Made by a program: the position numbers and the translations under genes. Positions 46,342 through 54,818 of a stretch of DNA of 64,000 nucleotides are shown here, piece after piece (position 1 is the first letter of the stretch; the number at the start of each line of letters is the position of its first letter). Under the pieces are notes generated by a model. It was given only the letters and a program-made list of their open reading frames with translations. It did no database searches and had not been told where the DNA came from. The stretch is from Actinokineospora auranticolor (lineage in GTDB: Bacteria; Actinomycetota; Actinomycetes; Mycobacteriales; Pseudonocardiaceae): assembly GCF_002934265.1 (NCBI RefSeq), contig NZ_PTIX01000012.1, positions 124,001-188,000 on the forward strand. Reading direction: 5' to 3'.

Positions 46342-47012
46342 CGCAGGTGGGCGTCGAACCAGTTGAGGGCGCGCGCCCAGGCCTCGGCCGCGCCCGAGTC
46401 GAACCGGTAGCGGACCACGTCGGTGGCGATCTTGGCGGTGCTCGCCGCCTCGCGCAGCTTCTCCACCTGCTCGGCGCTGATGTCGTCGTCGCCGTCCTCG
46501 CGGTAGAGGCCCAGCCACGGCACCCGCAGGTCGCCCGCGACCTCGATCAGCGCGGGCAGGCCGTCGGACAGCGGTTCCAGGATGCCGCCGCCGGAGACCG
46601 AGACGGCGGCGCCGATGTCCCGGCTCGCGCCGACCACCAGGGCGACCGCGCCGCCGAGTTCGAAACCGATGACGCCGATCCGGTCGGCGGTGAGGCCGTG
46701 GCCCGCGAGCCAGGCGAAGGCGATGTCGGTGGCGGCCAGCACGGACTCGCCGGACAGGCCGCTGACCTTGTCGCGGGCTTCGTCGTGGCCGACCTCGGCG
46801 GAACCCGACTCGCCCGGGTACAGGTGCGGGACGACGACCAGCCAGCCCTCGGCGGCGAGGCCGTCGGCGATGCCGGTGACCGTCCCGGTGATGCCGCGCG
46901 CCTCGTGCAGGACCACGAGCCCGCCGCGGGTGACGCCGTCGGGTTCGGCGTAGGTGAGGCGCAGCGCACGACCGTCGTCGAGCCGGAAATCCTCTGTGCG
47001 TGTCTGGGCCAT
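46338..47012 (-). CDS. Dienelactone hydrolase-fold protein lacking the nucleophile
   Basis: 224 aa alpha/beta-hydrolase: GGLVVLHEARGITGTVTGIA, DIAFAWLAGHGL, then GVIGFELGGAVALV. In true dienelactone hydrolases that elbow reads GFCxGG; here Cys is replaced by Glu. The C-terminal catalytic His is also missing (VRYRFDSGAAEAW where HGF is expected). So the protein is probably not a normal hydrolase. ATG 47012. It is translationally coupled to the EspG-like gene, which suggests a joint role. Confidence 0.8.
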   Translation of the reverse strand: MAQTRTEDFRLDDGRALRLTYAEPDGVTRGGLVVLHEARGITGTVTGIADGLAAEGWLVVVPHLYPGESGSAEVGHDEARDKVSGLSGESVLAATDIAFAWLAGHGLTADRIGVIGFELGGAVALVVGASRDIGAAVSVSGGGILEPLSDGLPALIEVAGDLRVPWLGLYREDGDDDISAEQVEKLREAASTAKIATDVVRYRFDSGAAEAWARALNWFDAHLR

Positions 47013-47175
47013 GACATACCCAACCATGCGGGGGTTAATAGCAGTCAACGTGATCACACGCTCACCCATCCGCAGGAAAAAGGCCATTTTCGGCGGATCG
47101 AGCACGGGGAACGAACACTTGTGTCCGGTGGGTAGCATCATGGGTGCCGCTGACTTGGATCGATGAGGAGCCCCG

Positions 47176-48243
47176 ATGACCGTGCGTACCCGCGCCGACC
47201 TGGAATCGCTGCCCGGCTACGTCCCCGGCCGCAGCGTCCCCGGGGCCATCAAGCTGGCCAGCAACGAGGACTCCCTCGACCCGCTGCCCAGCGTGGTGAC
47301 CGCCATCGCGGAGGCGGCCTCCCGGATCAACCGCTACCCGGACAGCGGCGCGGGCGAGCTGACCGCGCGGCTGGCCCGCAAGCTCGGCGTGACCGAGGAG
47401 CAGGTCTCCCTGGGCTGCGGCTCGGTGACCCTGTGCCAGCAGCTCATCCAGGCGACCTGCACCGAGGCCGACGCGGTGCTGTTCCCGTGGCGCTCGTTCG
47501 AGGCGTACCCGCTGGTCACCCAGGTGGTGGGGGCCGGTCAGGTCAAGGTCGGGCTGACCCCGGGGCACGCGCTCGACATCGACGCGATGATCGCCGCGCT
47601 GACCCCCGAGGTCCGGATCGCGTTCGTGTGCACGCCGAACAACCCGACCGGCACGGCGCTCACCCGCGCCGAGCTGGAGCGGTTCATCGAGGCGGTGCCG
47701 TCGGACGTGCTGGTGGTCGTCGACGAGGCGTACCGCGAGTTCGTGTCCGACCCCGAGGTGCCGGACGGCGTCGAGGTGGCCAAGGAGCAGTGGGCGCGCG
47801 GGCGGGACAACGTGGCGGTGCTGCGCACGTTCTCCAAGGCGTACGGCCTGGCCGGGCTGCGCGTCGGCTACCTGGTGGCGCCGGAAGCGGTGACCGCGGC
47901 GGTGCGCAAGGTTTTCGTGCCGTTCGGTGTGAACGCGCTGGCGCAGGTCGCGGCGCTGGCGTCGCTGGACGCCGAGGACGAGCTGCTGGAGCGCTGCCGC
48001 GGCGTGGTCGCCGAGCGGAGCCGGGTGCACGCGGCGCTGGTCGAGGCCGGGTACGAGGTGCCTGCGAGCCAGGCCAACTTCGTGTGGCTGCCGCTGGGCG
48101 AGCGCACGGCGGAGTTCAACGAGCACTGCCTGGCGAACAAGGTCGTGGTCCGCGCGTTCGTCGGCGACGGCGCGCGCGTGACGATCGGTACGCCGGAGGA
48201 GAACGACACCTTCCTCGCGGTGGCCCGCTCGTTCCCGCGGTGA
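47176..48243 (+). CDS. pat: Aromatic/histidinol-phosphate aminotransferase (Pat/HisC-like)
   Basis: 355 aa PLP enzyme. LASNEDSLDPLPSVVTAI at the N-terminus, PNNPTGTALTRAEL, the VVDEAYREFV block and the PLP Lys in TFSKAYGLAGLRVGY. The short N-terminus and absence of his genes nearby favour the phenylalanine aminotransferase Pat (Rv3772-like), which transaminates phenylpyruvate or prephenate-derived keto acids. HisC remains possible. Confidence 0.88.
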   Translation: MTVRTRADLESLPGYVPGRSVPGAIKLASNEDSLDPLPSVVTAIAEAASRINRYPDSGAGELTARLARKLGVTEEQVSLGCGSVTLCQQLIQATCTEADAVLFPWRSFEAYPLVTQVVGAGQVKVGLTPGHALDIDAMIAALTPEVRIAFVCTPNNPTGTALTRAELERFIEAVPSDVLVVVDEAYREFVSDPEVPDGVEVAKEQWARGRDNVAVLRTFSKAYGLAGLRVGYLVAPEAVTAAVRKVFVPFGVNALAQVAALASLDAEDELLERCRGVVAERSRVHAALVEAGYEVPASQANFVWLPLGERTAEFNEHCLANKVVVRAFVGDGARVTIGTPEENDTFLAVARSFPR

Positions 48244-48244
48244 T

Positions 48245-49009
48245 CTAGCGGGTCAGCAGGATGACGACGGCCGTGAGGCCGACGACGACGATGACCCCGC
48301 GCAGCACCACCGGCGACAGCCTGCGCCCGACCTTGGCCCCGACCACGCCGCCGACCACGGACCCGGCGGCGAGCAGGGCCACGGCGGGCCAGGCCACGTC
48401 GGCGACGAAGATGAAGATGACGCCGGAGACGAGGTTGACCAACGCCGCGAGGACGTTCTTCGCGGCGTTGAGCCGCTGCATGGACTCGTCCATCAGGATG
48501 CCCATAAAGGCGAGCAGCAGGATGCCTTGCGCGGCACCGAAGTAGCCGCCGTAGACACCGGTGGCGAAAACGGCGACGAGGAGCCCGACACCGCCGTGCG
48601 GGTGGCGTTCGCCTTGGCGCGCGGCGAGCCAGCGGGCGATGCGGGGTTGCAGGACGACCAGGACCAGGGCGAGGACGATCAGAACCGGGACGATCGCCTC
48701 GAACGCGCCGGGGGGCAGGACGAGCAGGAGGACGGCGCCCGCGACACCGCCGAGCGCGGAGGCGGTGCCGAAGCGGAGCAGACGGCCGCGCTGGCCCGCG
48801 AGCTCGCGGCGGTAGCCGATCGCACCGGACACCGACCCGGGCACCAGCCCGAGCGAGTTGGACACGTTCGCCACGACGGGCGGGTAGCCGACGGCGAGGA
48901 GGACGGGGAAGGTCACGAGGGTCCCGGACCCGACGACGGTGTTGATGCCACCGGCGAAGACCCCGGCGAAGAGCACGGCCACGCCTTCCCAGAAGGTCAC
49001 CGCGGACAT
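48245..49009 (-). CDS. TauE/SafE family permease
   Basis: 254 aa with about eight helices. The start FWEGVAVLFAGVFAGGINTV, then GSGTLVTFPVLLAVGYPPVV and NVSNSLGLVPGSVSG are the first TauE/SafE repeat; GVYGGYFGAAQGILLLAFMG is the second. Putative exporter or importer of sulfonates, sulfite or other anions. Convergent with pat (one base between stops). Confidence 0.9.
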   Translation of the reverse strand: MSAVTFWEGVAVLFAGVFAGGINTVVGSGTLVTFPVLLAVGYPPVVANVSNSLGLVPGSVSGAIGYRRELAGQRGRLLRFGTASALGGVAGAVLLLVLPPGAFEAIVPVLIVLALVLVVLQPRIARWLAARQGERHPHGGVGLLVAVFATGVYGGYFGAAQGILLLAFMGILMDESMQRLNAAKNVLAALVNLVSGVIFIFVADVAWPAVALLAAGSVVGGVVGAKVGRRLSPVVLRGVIVVVGLTAVVILLTR

Positions 49010-49110
49010 CCGATCATCGGCGTGGACATGGCCAGACCCTAGCCCGCACAGGTGGGTGGCGCGTGGCGGAGGAGTCGCCGATCACCTCGTGGGCGGGCTC
49101 GGGAGGTGGC

Positions 49111-49204
49111 GTCGATGATCATGGCGCGCCTCCGGCCCCCGAGATCCAGTTTACCGGCGGGGACCGACAGTTCCCGGCAAAGATGATCAAGCCTGTGCAC
49201 AACC
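49111..49204 (+). repeat. Diverged ~94-bp repeat, copy A
   Basis: Aligned without gaps over its last 77 bases, it agrees with copy B at 60 positions. The first 15 (GCCTCCGGCCCCCGA) are identical and the last 24 (AGATGATCAAGCCTGTG then ACAACC) differ at one base. Confidence 0.75.
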
Positions 49205-49486
49205 GGCGGGCTGGGGTGTGGGCTGGAGTGGCGAGCCGACCTGGTGCTTGACGCAGGCCCGGGCGAACGCGCCGTGCGCATGGCAAATCCGCTGCCGGCA
49301 AGGCCGGTTCAGGCTCTTGGCCGCCCGCGCGGGCACTTCGTTCGCGGCCGGGGCACGGGTGGAGCCAGCGGGTGCCGGACCCGGCTCGGTGCCTGGAGTG
49401 GAGTCGGGGCCGGACACACCGCTGCTCGTCACGCCATCGGCTTGGCGGGTCCGCCGCAGGCAAGGCTCGCTGGCGGCGGCTCGGCG

Positions 49487-49666
49487 CTGGCACTGGGACT
49501 GGGGCTGGCGCTAGGACTGAGGCTGGCACTGGGACTGGGGCTGACACTGGGACTGGGGCTGGCGCTAGGACTGAGGCTGACACTGGGACTGGGGCTGACA
49601 CTGGGACTGGGGCTGACACTGGGACTGGGGCTGGCGCTAGGACTGAGGCTGACACTGGGACTGGCG
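49487..49666 (+). repeat. 18-bp tandem repeat, ten copies in two sequence types
   Basis: Ten 18-bp units. Type A is CTGACACTGGGACTGGGG (or CTGGCAC...), type B is CTGGCGCTAGGACTGAGG. Units 2, 5 and 9 are type B. Encodes LGLTLG or PVPVSA repeats depending on strand; no signal peptide or gene start supports translation. Confidence 0.9.
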
Positions 49667-49696
49667 CCGGGGCTGGGGCTGGCGCTGAGGTTGGGG

Positions 49697-49744
49697 CTGG
49701 GGCTGGGGCTGGGGCTGGGGCTGGGGCTGGGGCTGGGGCTGGGG
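49697..49744 (+). repeat. 6-bp repeat CTGGGG, eight copies, G-quadruplex-prone
   Basis: Eight exact copies give eight runs of four G separated by CT, an ideal G-quadruplex pattern on the plus strand. Confidence 0.9.
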
Positions 49745-49799
49745 CTGGGAAAAGGCGACCACAGGTCGGTTGGCCGTGGCGCGCGAACGGGGGCGTGGC

Positions 49800-49890
49800 G
49801 TTGATCTTTGTGTGCCTCCGGCCCCCGATGACCATTCTACCGAGGTGGGGCGACGGTTTCGGGTGGAGATGATCAAGCCTGTGGACAACC
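49800..49890 (+). repeat. Diverged ~91-bp repeat, copy B
   Basis: Second copy of the element at 49111-49204 in the same orientation. It overlaps the last codons of the GntR gene, whose stop (49873) is inside the repeat, so the repeat now supplies the gene's C-terminal codons. Confidence 0.75.
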
Positions 49891-50568
49891 TCGGCCCGCG
49901 GCGCGGAAGGCGGTGGTCATCTCCCGCTCGGCGTCGTCCAGGTAGGTGGTCAGGAGGGTGGTGGCCCGCGCCAGGTCGCCGTTCGCGGTGAGGGTGGCGA
50001 TCTCGTTGTTGCGGTGCAGGTAGCTCTCGTGGAAGGTGCGGGGGTCGCCCATGCCGTGGAAGGCGAGGCGGAGTTCCGCCGTCAGTTGGCACATCAGCTC
50101 GTCGAGCCTTCGGCTGCCTGCGGCGGCCACTATGGCTTGGTGGAAGCGGATGTTGGCGGTGCCGACCTCCGTCCACTCGCCGCGGGTGGCGGCTGTTAGG
50201 CCGGTTTGGACGGCTTCGGTCATGGTCGACCAGTCTTCGGTGGTCGAGTTCGCGAGGGCTGGGACCTCGATGAGCCTGCGGACCCGGAACAGGTCCTCCA
50301 CGTCGTTGGCGTCCACGGTGCGGACGAAGACGCCTCGGTTGAACTGGTGTTCCAGGAGTTTTTCGTGGGCCAGGAGGCGGAAGGCCTCGCGGAGGGTGTT
50401 GCGGGAGATGCCGAGGGGGCGCAGGAGGTCTTCCTCCGCGACCCGCTCGCCCGGTAGCAGTTCGCCGAGCATGATCGCCTCGCGGAGCGAGGCCGCGGCC
50501 AGTTCCGCAGCGCTGCGCTGGGGTTGAACCAAGCCCGCCAGCCGCTCGCCTAGCCTACCAGCACGCAC
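49873..50568 (-). CDS. GntR family regulator with FCD domain
   Basis: 231 aa. Winged helix: [40 protein letters not shown] and [13 protein letters not shown]. The all-helical FCD ligand domain follows, with metal-type positions in [18 protein letters not shown] and [20 protein letters not shown] 50568 has GGAGG at ideal spacing; longer in-frame starts run into the promoter. Divergent from an MFS/DUF1445 unit, which it probably represses. C-terminal codons lie in a repeat. Confidence 0.9.
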   Translation of the reverse strand: MRAGRLGERLAGLVQPQRSAAELAAASLREAIMLGELLPGERVAEEDLLRPLGISRNTLREAFRLLAHEKLLEHQFNRGVFVRTVDANDVEDLFRVRRLIEVPALANSTTEDWSTMTEAVQTGLTAATRGEWTEVGTANIRFHQAIVAAAGSRRLDELMCQLTAELRLAFHGMGDPRTFHESYLHRNNEIATLTANGDLARATTLLTTYLDDAEREMTTAFRAAGRGCPQA

Positions 50569-50611
50569 CGGCGCCTCCGTGTCCAGTTTTTGTCCAACGA
50601 ATCGACAGCTT

Positions 50612-50663
50612 AATCGTCCGATTGGGCTCTTGTCGTATTGTTGAACGATCCCCACACTGAACA
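50612..50663. promoter_or_regulatory. Inverted repeats between the GntR and MFS genes
   Basis: AATCG-TC-CGATT at 50612-50623 and a looser TCGT-8 nt-ACGA nearby (to ~50649) in the 144-bp divergent gap. Candidate operator of the GntR regulator; not a recognised consensus. Confidence 0.35.
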
Positions 50664-50712
50664 TCACTACATGTGAACCACACTACAACTCAACCCTAGT
50701 GTGAGGTGAGTC

Positions 50713-51963
50713 ATGGCGAACTCTGTCAAGCGGCGTAGTCCCGGAGGTCTCGCGTGGTTCCGCGAGCTGCCGGGCAAGGGGCGACGGGCCTTCGTCGGCG
50801 CGTTCCTCGGGTACGGGCTCGACTCCTACGACTTCTGGGTGCTGCCCCTCGGACTGACCGCCATCGCGGCCACCTTCGGGCTCGACACCGGCCAGACCGG
50901 CCTGCTCTCCACCACGACCCTCGTGTTCTCCGCGGTCGGCGGTGTGGCCGCGGGCGTGCTCGCCGACCGGATCGGCCGCGTCCGCACGCTGATGATCACT
51001 GTCGCCACCTACGCGCTGTTCACCGCGCTGTGCGGGCTCGCGCCCAACTACGACACGCTGCTCGCCTTCCGGGCCCTTCAGGGCCTTGGCTTCGGTGGTG
51101 AGTGGGCCACCGGGGCGATCCTGGTCGCCGAGTACACCGCCGCCAAGCACCGGGGGCGGGTGGTCGCGGTGGTGCAGAGCTCGTGGGCCGTCGGGTGGGG
51201 CGCGGCGGCGCTGGTCTACGCGCTCGTGTTCAGCCTCGCCGCCCAGGACCTGGCCTGGCGGTTGCTGTTCCTCACCGGCGCCCTCCCCGCGGTCCTGCTG
51301 GTCTACCTGCGCCGGGGCATCGAGGACGCACCGGTGTTCACCGAGCAGCGGGAGCGGGCGCGCGGGTCGCTCAAGGCGATCTTCAAGCCGGACCTGCTGC
51401 GGCACACCGTCTTCGCGTCGCTGCTGGCCACCGGCTGCCAGGGCGGTTACTACACGCTGGCCACCTGGCTGCCCACCTACCTGAGCAAGCAGCGCGGCCT
51501 CACCGTCATCGGCACCGGCGGCTACCTCGCCTTCCTCATCGTCGGCGCCTTCCTCGGCTACCTGACCGGCGGCCACTTCGCCGACCGGTTGGGGCGCAAG
51601 AACACCTTCCGGATCTTCGCCGTGCTCAGCGCGGCCCTGCTGCTGCTCTACACCCAGCTGCCCGCCTCGGCCGACGCCTACGTGCTGTACCTGGGCTTCC
51701 CGCTCGGCTTCTGCTCGTCGGCCATCTTCAGCGGCTTCGGCGCCTACCTCGCCGAGCTGTACCCGAGTCGGGCCCGCGGCGCGGGCCCCGGCTTCACCTA
51801 CAACTTCGGCCGCGCGGTCGGCGCGTTCTTCCCCGCCGCCATCGGCTTCCTCGCCGTGGAGTACGGCATCGGCGGCGCCATGGCCTTCGGCGCGCTCGCC
51901 TACGCCCTGGCGTTCGTCTCCCTGTTCTGGCTACCGGAAACCCGCGACCGCGAGCTGTCCTGA
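50713..51963 (+). CDS. MFS transporter (AAHS/sugar-acid type)
   Basis: 416 aa, 12 helices. [20 protein letters not shown]-like opening ([16 protein letters not shown]), loop 2-3 [32 protein letters not shown] and loop 8-9 [14 protein letters not shown] place it with the AAHS/metabolite:H+ symporters that import organic acids. GAGGTGAG precedes the ATG. First gene of a three-gene unit with DUF1445 and a small membrane protein. Confidence 0.9.
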   Translation: MANSVKRRSPGGLAWFRELPGKGRRAFVGAFLGYGLDSYDFWVLPLGLTAIAATFGLDTGQTGLLSTTTLVFSAVGGVAAGVLADRIGRVRTLMITVATYALFTALCGLAPNYDTLLAFRALQGLGFGGEWATGAILVAEYTAAKHRGRVVAVVQSSWAVGWGAAALVYALVFSLAAQDLAWRLLFLTGALPAVLLVYLRRGIEDAPVFTEQRERARGSLKAIFKPDLLRHTVFASLLATGCQGGYYTLATWLPTYLSKQRGLTVIGTGGYLAFLIVGAFLGYLTGGHFADRLGRKNTFRIFAVLSAALLLLYTQLPASADAYVLYLGFPLGFCSSAIFSGFGAYLAELYPSRARGAGPGFTYNFGRAVGAFFPAAIGFLAVEYGIGGAMAFGALAYALAFVSLFWLPETRDRELS

Positions 51964-51974
51964 AAGGACCAAAC

Positions 51975-52742
51975 ATGCTCGACGACCCGAGAGCCGCCCG
52001 TGCCGCGTTCCGCGCGGGCACCGCCGCGAGCACCTCCGGCTGGGCCGACGGCTACGCGCAGGCCAACCTCGTCGCACTCCCGCGCGAGCACGCCTACGAC
52101 ATGCTGCTCTTCGCCCAGCGCAACCCGAAGCCGTGCCCCCTGCTCGAGGTCACCGACGCGGGCGCGTGGCACACCAGGACCGCCGACGCCGACCTGCGCA
52201 CCGACCTGCCCCGCTACCGCGTGTGGCGCGGCGGAGAGCTGGTCGACGAGCCGACCGACGTCCGCGCGCACTGGCGCCCCGACCTGGTGACCTTCCTCAT
52301 CGGGTGCAGCTTCTCCTTCGAGGCCGCGCTCGTCGAGGCGGGGATCGGTCTGCGGCACGTGGAGGAGGGGGTCACGGTGCCGATGTACCGGACCAACCGG
52401 CCGTGCGCGCCCGCGGGCGCGTTCAGCGGACCGCTGGTGGTCACCATGCGGCCGGTCCGCGCCGACCTGGTCGCCGCCGCGGTGACCGCGACCGCCCGGG
52501 TACCGCAGGTGCACGGCGCCCCGGTCCACATCGGATCGCCGGAATCCCTCGGCGTGGTACTGGAAAAACCCGACTACGGCGACCCGGTGACGGTCCGGGA
52601 CGGCGAGGTCCCGGTGTTCTGGGCCTGCGGCGTGACACCCCAGGCCGCGCTGGCGGCGAGCGGCGTCCCGTTCGCCATCACGCACGCGCCGGGCCACATG
52701 TTCATCACGGATATCCGGGAATCAGCGCTCCGGACGGGGTGA
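51975..52742 (+). CDS. Putative hydro-lyase / D-glutamate cyclase-like (DUF1445)
   Basis: 255 aa. [20 protein letters not shown] at the start, then [36 protein letters not shown] and [13 protein letters not shown] are DUF1445 signatures. A relative acts as D-glutamate cyclase (to 5-oxo-D-proline). With the upstream MFS importer and GntR repressor it probably handles an imported organic acid or amino-acid derivative. ATG 51975, 11 nt after the MFS stop, AAAGGACC upstream. Confidence 0.9.
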   Translation: MLDDPRAARAAFRAGTAASTSGWADGYAQANLVALPREHAYDMLLFAQRNPKPCPLLEVTDAGAWHTRTADADLRTDLPRYRVWRGGELVDEPTDVRAHWRPDLVTFLIGCSFSFEAALVEAGIGLRHVEEGVTVPMYRTNRPCAPAGAFSGPLVVTMRPVRADLVAAAVTATARVPQVHGAPVHIGSPESLGVVLEKPDYGDPVTVRDGEVPVFWACGVTPQAALAASGVPFAITHAPGHMFITDIRESALRTG

Positions 52743-52765
52743 CCGGGGCAGGCAAGGGGGAAGAC

Positions 52766-52921
52766 ATGGACAACCTGGGACTGATCGCCTTCGGCGTGCT
52801 CGTCTCCTGCCTCGGCGTGCTGTGGCTGATCGGCCGCGCGGAGCTGTTCGGCAGGCTCGCGGTGACCGGCTTCGTGCTCGGCTCGCTCTCGACGCTGTCG
52901 GTGTTCCTGATGATGTCCTGA
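52766..52921 (+). CDS. Small two-helix membrane protein (51 aa)
   Basis: ATG 52766 after GGGGGAAGAC, 23 nt beyond the DUF1445 stop. 51 aa, almost all hydrophobic: LGLIAFGVLVSCLGVLWLIG, a short RAELFGR loop, and LAVTGFVLGSLSTLSVFLMM. Last gene of the MFS unit; a terminator follows at once. Not recognised. It may assist the transporter. Confidence 0.7.
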   Translation: MDNLGLIAFGVLVSCLGVLWLIGRAELFGRLAVTGFVLGSLSTLSVFLMMS

Positions 52922-52942
52922 CAACGCCGCTTCCACAGGCGA

Positions 52943-52977
52943 AAGCGGGGCGGTGCCGACCAGGCACCGCCCCGCTT
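52943..52977. terminator. Terminator after the MFS/DUF1445 unit
   Basis: Perfect 15-bp arms 52943-52957 and 52963-52977, loop GACCA. Lies between convergent genes. Confidence 0.85.
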
Positions 52978-53047
52978 CACTTACCGCTCAACAGAACCAG
53001 CTCATCCGGCGCCCGCGCGACACGACCAGCGAGCTGAGGGGTACCCG

Positions 53048-53947
53048 TCAGCCCAGGTTCCGGGTGCCGAAGGTGTCGCAGGTGGTGGGGTTGCCGCCGT
53101 TGATCCCCGCCAGGAACCACTTCTCGCGCTGCGCGGAGGAGCCGTGGGAGAACTGCGACTCGTCGACCTGGCCGCTGCCGAGGTTCTTCTGGATGAAGTC
53201 GTCGCCGATGCGGGCGGCCACGTCGAGGGCCTGGTCGACATCCTGCTGCGTGATGGATTTGATCAGTGGCCTGCCGTTGGACGCGGGCGTGTTCACCGCG
53301 TTGTTGGCCCACACCCCCGCGTAGCAGTCGGCCTGCAGTTCCAGGCGCACGCCGTCGGAGGTCGGGCCGGTTCCCGGGCGGACCTTGTCGGAGGTGCCGA
53401 GCAGGTTCTGCACGTGGTGGCCGTATTCGTGGGCGAGCACGTACGCCTCGGCGAAGGTGCCGCCCTGGGCGCCGAACTTGGTGCGCAATTCCTTGTAGAA
53501 GGTCAGGTCGATGTACACGCGGCCGTCGGCCGGGCAGTAGAACGGGCCGACGTCCGCGGTGGCGCCGCCGCAGCCGGTGTTGACCGAGCCGCTGAAGAAC
53601 GTGGTGGTCGCCTGCCGGTAGGTGCGGCCGGAACGGGCGAACTCGTCGGACCAGTAGCCCTGGATCGAGTTGATGATGGCGACCAGCGCGCAGTCGTCCT
53701 TGGTGTTGGCGTCCTTGCCGGTGCGGCACTCCTTGGCCAGGTCGCCGCTGTTGAGCGTTTGACCGCTGCCGACGCCGTCGATGCCCAGCGGCACGCTCGC
53801 GGGCAACCCGCCGAGCTGGTTGAGCACGAAGTACACGATGAGCCCGATGATGCCCAGCCCGCCGCCACCGAGGGCGACCCGGCCGCCGACGCCACGGGCG
53901 TCCTGCACCTGGGAGGTGTCCAGCGCAACGTCGTCGTCGAACTCCAC
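53048..53947 (-). CDS. Neutral zinc metallopeptidase, YpfJ type
   Basis: 299 aa. One membrane helix (~28-50, LGGGGLGIIGLIVYFVLNQL) anchors an outside domain with the zinc motif HEYGHH in LAHEYGHHVQNLLG, and the third ligand region ELQADCYAGVWANN. VYIDLTFYKELRTKFGA is typical of the family. Cys pairs in the outer domain (ECRT...DDC, NTGCGG...FYC) probably form disulfides. GTG 53947 with GGAGAG upstream; an in-frame extension through tandem repeats to 54313 was rejected. Confidence 0.92.
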   Translation of the reverse strand: MEFDDDVALDTSQVQDARGVGGRVALGGGGLGIIGLIVYFVLNQLGGLPASVPLGIDGVGSGQTLNSGDLAKECRTGKDANTKDDCALVAIINSIQGYWSDEFARSGRTYRQATTTFFSGSVNTGCGGATADVGPFYCPADGRVYIDLTFYKELRTKFGAQGGTFAEAYVLAHEYGHHVQNLLGTSDKVRPGTGPTSDGVRLELQADCYAGVWANNAVNTPASNGRPLIKSITQQDVDQALDVAARIGDDFIQKNLGSGQVDESQFSHGSSAQREKWFLAGINGGNPTTCDTFGTRNLG

Positions 53948-54054
53948 GGCAACTCTCCGCGTCCGGGGCCGGTGACTGCTGTCCCCGGAGACGATAGTGC
54001 GCCCGGCGGCGCCGCGCGTAACGCGGGCCGGGCGCGGTGCCGCGAACGCGGCAT

Positions 54055-54270
54055 GGGGGCGGCGTTGCCGTGACGCGGCCCGGGGGCGGCGTTGCCGTGA
54101 CGCGGCCCGGGGGCGGCGTTGCCGTGACGCGGCCCGGGGGCGGCGTTGCCGTGACGCGGCCCGGGGGCGGCGTTGCCGTGACGCGGCCCGGGGGCGGCGT
54201 TGCCGTGACGCGGCCCGGGGGCGGCGTTGCCGTGACGCGGCCCGGGGGCGGCGTTGCCGTGACGCGGCCT
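54055..54270 (+). repeat. 27-bp tandem repeat, eight copies
   Basis: Eight head-to-tail copies of a 27-bp unit (begins GGGGGCGGCGTTGCC, ends GTGACGCGGCCC), seven identical and the last with C-to-T at its final base. It starts 108 bp upstream of the metallopeptidase start. No unique spacers, so not CRISPR. In frame it would encode GGGVAVTRP repeats, without gene context. Confidence 0.95.
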
Positions 54271-54762
54271 GGGTGCGGCGCCTTCGTCGGCTGCCGCACC
54301 CAGGGTCCGTCACGTCGTGGTGGCCTACCGTTTCGGCGGTTGGCGTGGAGCCCGGCCGAGTGGATCAGGAGACGCACTCGATGCGGGGTTCAACATCGTC
54401 GATGTGCTTGACCCGACGCGTGTCGCGCGTCGCGCACTCGAAGAACCCGTCGAGCTGCCGCCCTCGTCCACGGCTGGTCCGCGGTATCGGCTCAGCCGCG
54501 GGGTCGCGGCAGGCGGTAGACGACCACGGATGGTCTCTGCTTCGCCACGGCACCACCTAACCCCTTCCCGACGGGCACGGTGACCATTTCTGGTTCGGCG
54601 TTCCTCGGCGTATCGCGTCGTCCCGGGCCGGTCGTCCCCTCCATCGTGCGCCGCGACCGGCGTTCGGACAACCCCGAACGGCTCCCCGAACCGGTGAATC
54701 CGGCGCGGGTGCTGTCCGATCAGGACTGTGTCAACCGGAGGGTGGGGCCCGCGGAAAGCGTG
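54271..54762. other. Gap without recognised gene
   Basis: About 490 bases between the 27-bp array and the nucleotidase terminator. Short frames exist on both strands (for instance a 63-codon minus-strand frame 54365-54556), but none has a ribosome-binding site or protein-like pattern. A decayed gene cannot be excluded. Confidence 0.4.
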
Positions 54763-54794
54763 CGGGCGGCTGCCGATGAGCCGGCAGCCGCCCG
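54763..54794 (-). terminator. Terminator of the 5'-nucleotidase gene
   Basis: Perfect 12-bp arms 54763-54774 and 54783-54794, 8-nt loop, 25 nt past the stop at 54819. Confidence 0.75.
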
Positions 54795-54818
54795 AGTACC
54801 CCGGTGCTCAGGTGGGGG

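Larger units (their letters stand above)
49010..49872. other. 863-base repeat island without a gene
   Basis: Lies between the TauE/SafE gene start and the GntR gene stop. It contains two diverged ~90-bp repeats (49111-49204, 49800-49890) flanking an 18-bp and a 6-bp tandem array. Long frames here encode only PAPVPV or LGLGLT repeats. The remaining bases show no recognisable gene. Confidence 0.7.

Noticed and set aside
49119-49835. PAPVPV-repeat protein on the minus strand and LGLGLT-repeat protein on the plus strand
   Set aside because: Translations of the tandem array; no signal peptide, membrane anchor or ribosome-binding site.
54055-54270. CRISPR array
   Set aside because: Repeats are contiguous with no spacers, and no cas genes are present.
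53948-54313. N-terminal extension of the zinc metallopeptidase through the repeats
   Set aside because: GTG 53947 has a good ribosome-binding site and gives the usual family length and membrane anchor.
54037-54411. GGGVAVTRP-repeat protein
   Set aside because: Translation of the 27-bp array only; lacks start signals.
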